Shown: piece after piece, positions 62,441-64,000 of the stretch | Position numbering within the stretch: position 1 is the stretch's first letter | How the letters are laid out: each line of letters opens with the position of its first letter | The notes under the pieces: model-generated | Told to the model about the DNA's origin: nothing | What the model saw: the letters and a program-made list of their open reading frames with translations, nothing else | Database searches by the model: none | Made by a program: the position numbers and the translations under genes | Assembly: GCA_049511415.1 (NCBI GenBank) | Contig: JBEKYC010000028.1 | Coordinates: 1 to 64,000, forward strand | Source of the DNA: Bog-159 sp049511415 | Lineage (GTDB): Bacteria; Acidobacteriota; Terriglobia; Bryobacterales; Bryobacteraceae | Direction: 5' to 3' | Length of the DNA stretch: 64,000 nucleotides

Positions 62441-63975
62441 TCCCAGTTCTTCAATTTCGGCCAAAACTCGCTAAGGGGCCATTTCAGCCCGCGGCAATAG
62501 AAAATGTCGAAATGCTCGTACGGCATGGAGTAAGGATGGTTGACGTGCGCAACCTTCTCAACGCTCGCGAACTTGCTTTCCAGGTCCGCTTGCCGGCCGG
62601 CCATGACGATCATACTGGCGCCGGTGTAGCCACGCGGTCCCCATAGAAAGTACGTCTGGTGACCGCTGATGGCGCTTGGCAGCCCGTATTTTGGGCCGAA
62701 CAGATCCACGGCGCCGGCCTGCCCGTAGTTCTGCGCGAAAATCGCGGTCTGGAAGCGTACGCCGGGCGGCAGACCGTTATAAACTTCGGCCAATTTGCGC
62801 ACCATATCCTCCCAACCGAATTGATCGGCGTAAATCTGCGGCAACGGGCCCAGTTCGTGGGTCTCGATTTTCGGCTGCTGAAAACCGGTGGCATGCGCGT
62901 AGCGGATGTAGGTCTCGACCGGCAGCACGGGAATCACGAAGGGCGCAAAGAACGCTCCGAGCAGGACCAGAGCGCTCACCCAAGCCGGCTTGAGCCATTG
63001 CAACCTGGGCGCCGCCAGCCAGGCCTCCCACGCCACCCCACCCGCCGCAAAGAGCAGTGGAAAGGCCGGCCAGGGGTAGTACACGCGCGGACTCATCGCC
63101 ATGATGACGGCCATCGTCAGCAGCCAGGCCCAGCCCAGAACGCGAAATGGCTTACCGGCAGCGCTGAATAAGTAAAACCAGATGCCGGCCAACCAGATGG
63201 GCAGCGAAAGCGGTAGCATCGTCAGAACCTCCTGCCCGAGGAATCCCAACGGCGACAGAGCTATATCGCGGTGCGCGCGTTTGATGTTCGCCTGCAATTC
63301 CAGGAACGGAAAATGATGCAGCCAGTTCCACCACAGATTCGGCAGGAAGATCAGCAGCGCCAGCAGTCCGGCCAGACAAAACCATGGAGAGCGCAATTGG
63401 CGTCTTTCCGTCGTGACGAGAAGCCCTGCAATGAGGCCGAAGCCGAAAATCAGCATCGAATGCTTGTTCTCTAGACCGAGGCCTGCCAGCACGCCGAACC
63501 ACAGCCATAGGCGTTGATTGCCGGTGCGAATGATGCGGATGACTACCAAAGCGCAGCCCATCCAGAACAGCGGTTCGAAGGCATTCATCGAGAAAAAGCT
63601 ATCGATAGCCAAAAAGCCGGGCGCAACCAATACACCGAGAGACGCCAAACCTTGCGCAAACCGGCGGCCGCCGAGTTCGCGCGCGATCAACCCGGTGAGC
63701 AACACCACGCCTGATCCCGCCAGCGCCGGCAGGATGCGGATGGCCCGCAAGCTTTCCCCAAGCGTGACGCGGGTGATGGCGGCCGCCAGCGCGATGAGCG
63801 GCGGCTGATCCACGTAGCCCCAGTCCAGATGGCGCCCGCACGCCAGGTAATAGAGCTCATCCACGAAGTAGCCGTAATTGTGGCCGGCGTAAAGGTGCAG
63901 CGCCAACTTCAAGGCGGCCAGCCAGACCACTGCCATGGCCAGGCCAGGCGTCAGGCACTTGCGAGCAGCCGCCAT
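62437..63975 (-). CDS. GT39-family (PMT/ArnT-like) polyprenyl-phosphate glycosyltransferase
   Basis: 512-residue multi-pass membrane protein with about 12 helices. The first periplasmic loop has the catalytic acidic pair in YGYFVDELYYLACGRHLDWGYVDQPPLIALAAA, which matches the DE...GY.D.PPL pattern of ArnT/PMT_2 enzymes. The rest alternates helices with a soluble C-terminal domain (about 350-512). It would move a sugar from polyprenyl phosphate to a lipid, protein or polysaccharide at the outer side of the inner membrane. Start ATG 63975. Confidence 0.88.
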   Translation of the reverse strand: MAAARKCLTPGLAMAVVWLAALKLALHLYAGHNYGYFVDELYYLACGRHLDWGYVDQPPLIALAAAITRVTLGESLRAIRILPALAGSGVVLLTGLIARELGGRRFAQGLASLGVLVAPGFLAIDSFFSMNAFEPLFWMGCALVVIRIIRTGNQRLWLWFGVLAGLGLENKHSMLIFGFGLIAGLLVTTERRQLRSPWFCLAGLLALLIFLPNLWWNWLHHFPFLELQANIKRAHRDIALSPLGFLGQEVLTMLPLSLPIWLAGIWFYLFSAAGKPFRVLGWAWLLTMAVIMAMSPRVYYPWPAFPLLFAAGGVAWEAWLAAPRLQWLKPAWVSALVLLGAFFAPFVIPVLPVETYIRYAHATGFQQPKIETHELGPLPQIYADQFGWEDMVRKLAEVYNGLPPGVRFQTAIFAQNYGQAGAVDLFGPKYGLPSAISGHQTYFLWGPRGYTGASMIVMAGRQADLESKFASVEKVAHVNHPYSMPYEHFDIFYCRGLKWPLSEFWPKLKNWD

Positions 63976-64000
63976 ACCGCCTCCTCAATCCCTGGCGCGC

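Noticed and set aside
1..64000. Search for tRNA, rRNA and CRISPR arrays
   Set aside because: No GGTTCRANYCC-type T-loop with matching cloverleaf, no rRNA text and no regularly spaced repeats were seen by eye; a covariance search would be decisive.

Overview
The window reads like a chromosomal segment of a high-GC Gram-negative bacterium, most likely an acidobacterium of the Solibacter/Bryobacter type. This is inferred from gene content, not from a marker gene. The pointers are a Hanks-type kinase next to a TIGR02999-like ECF sigma factor, an Oar-like TonB-dependent receptor with an N-terminal carboxypeptidase-regulatory domain, GloVer tandem repeats, a CxCGxCxxC small protein, a secreted PQQ/heme-c dehydrogenase, lpxB (so lipid A and an outer membrane), and a very dense, often overlapping gene layout. 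No rRNA, tRNA, CRISPR array, prophage or complete insertion sequence was seen.

Layout. 1-2.3 kb: truncated Ser/Thr kinase, ECF sigma factor and a Phd/VapC-type toxin-antitoxin pair. 2.4-5.2 kb: large secreted beta-propeller/PHP-like protein. 5.2-8.8 kb: potABCD polyamine importer. 9-15.8 kb: a possible intron-like RNA remnant, a PQQ quinohemoprotein, a glycosyltransferase, an ExbD-like lipoprotein, an acyl-CoA synthetase and a frameshifted repeat protein. 15.9-20.4 kb: tripartite efflux operon whose outer-membrane factor carries an N-terminal STAS domain. 21.5-25.5 kb: acyl-CoA dehydrogenase plus ETF-quinone oxidoreductase. 26-31.7 kb: small zinc-ribbon protein, AhpD-like protein, rlmB, ggt, a TIM-barrel isomerase and asnS. 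32-34.3 kb: arginase, ddl and a broken YgiT antitoxin.

34.3-40.5 kb is the most interesting region. It is a leftward six-gene run: membrane-anchored GcvH-like protein, four-cluster ferredoxin, NrfD-type quinone membrane subunit, diheme sensor histidine kinase, sigma54-dependent response regulator and archaemetzincin. A good -24/-12 promoter lies just upstream of its first gene. It looks like a self-regulating quinone/redox-sensing module.

40.7-42.8 kb: Flp pilin, terpenoid-cyclase-repeat protein and DUF362 lipoprotein. 43-49.8 kb: lpxB, an M1-peptidase-like protein that has lost all its zinc ligands, and the Oar-like receptor. 49.9-53.9 kb: GloVer-repeat protein, serS, a 46-residue CxxC protein behind a near-consensus sigma70 promoter, and hemB. 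53.9-59.1 kb: a four-gene transenvelope cassette (LolD-like ATPase, MacB/FtsX-like permease, LolA-like periplasmic protein, beta-barrel). 59.2-64 kb: serine hydrolase, a non-coding gap with a strong hairpin, a YflT-like stress protein, an isochorismatase-family hydrolase and a GT39-type mannosyl/arabinosyl transferase.

Limits: all calls rest on reading motifs by eye. No database search or structure prediction was run, and start codons are choices explained per entry.
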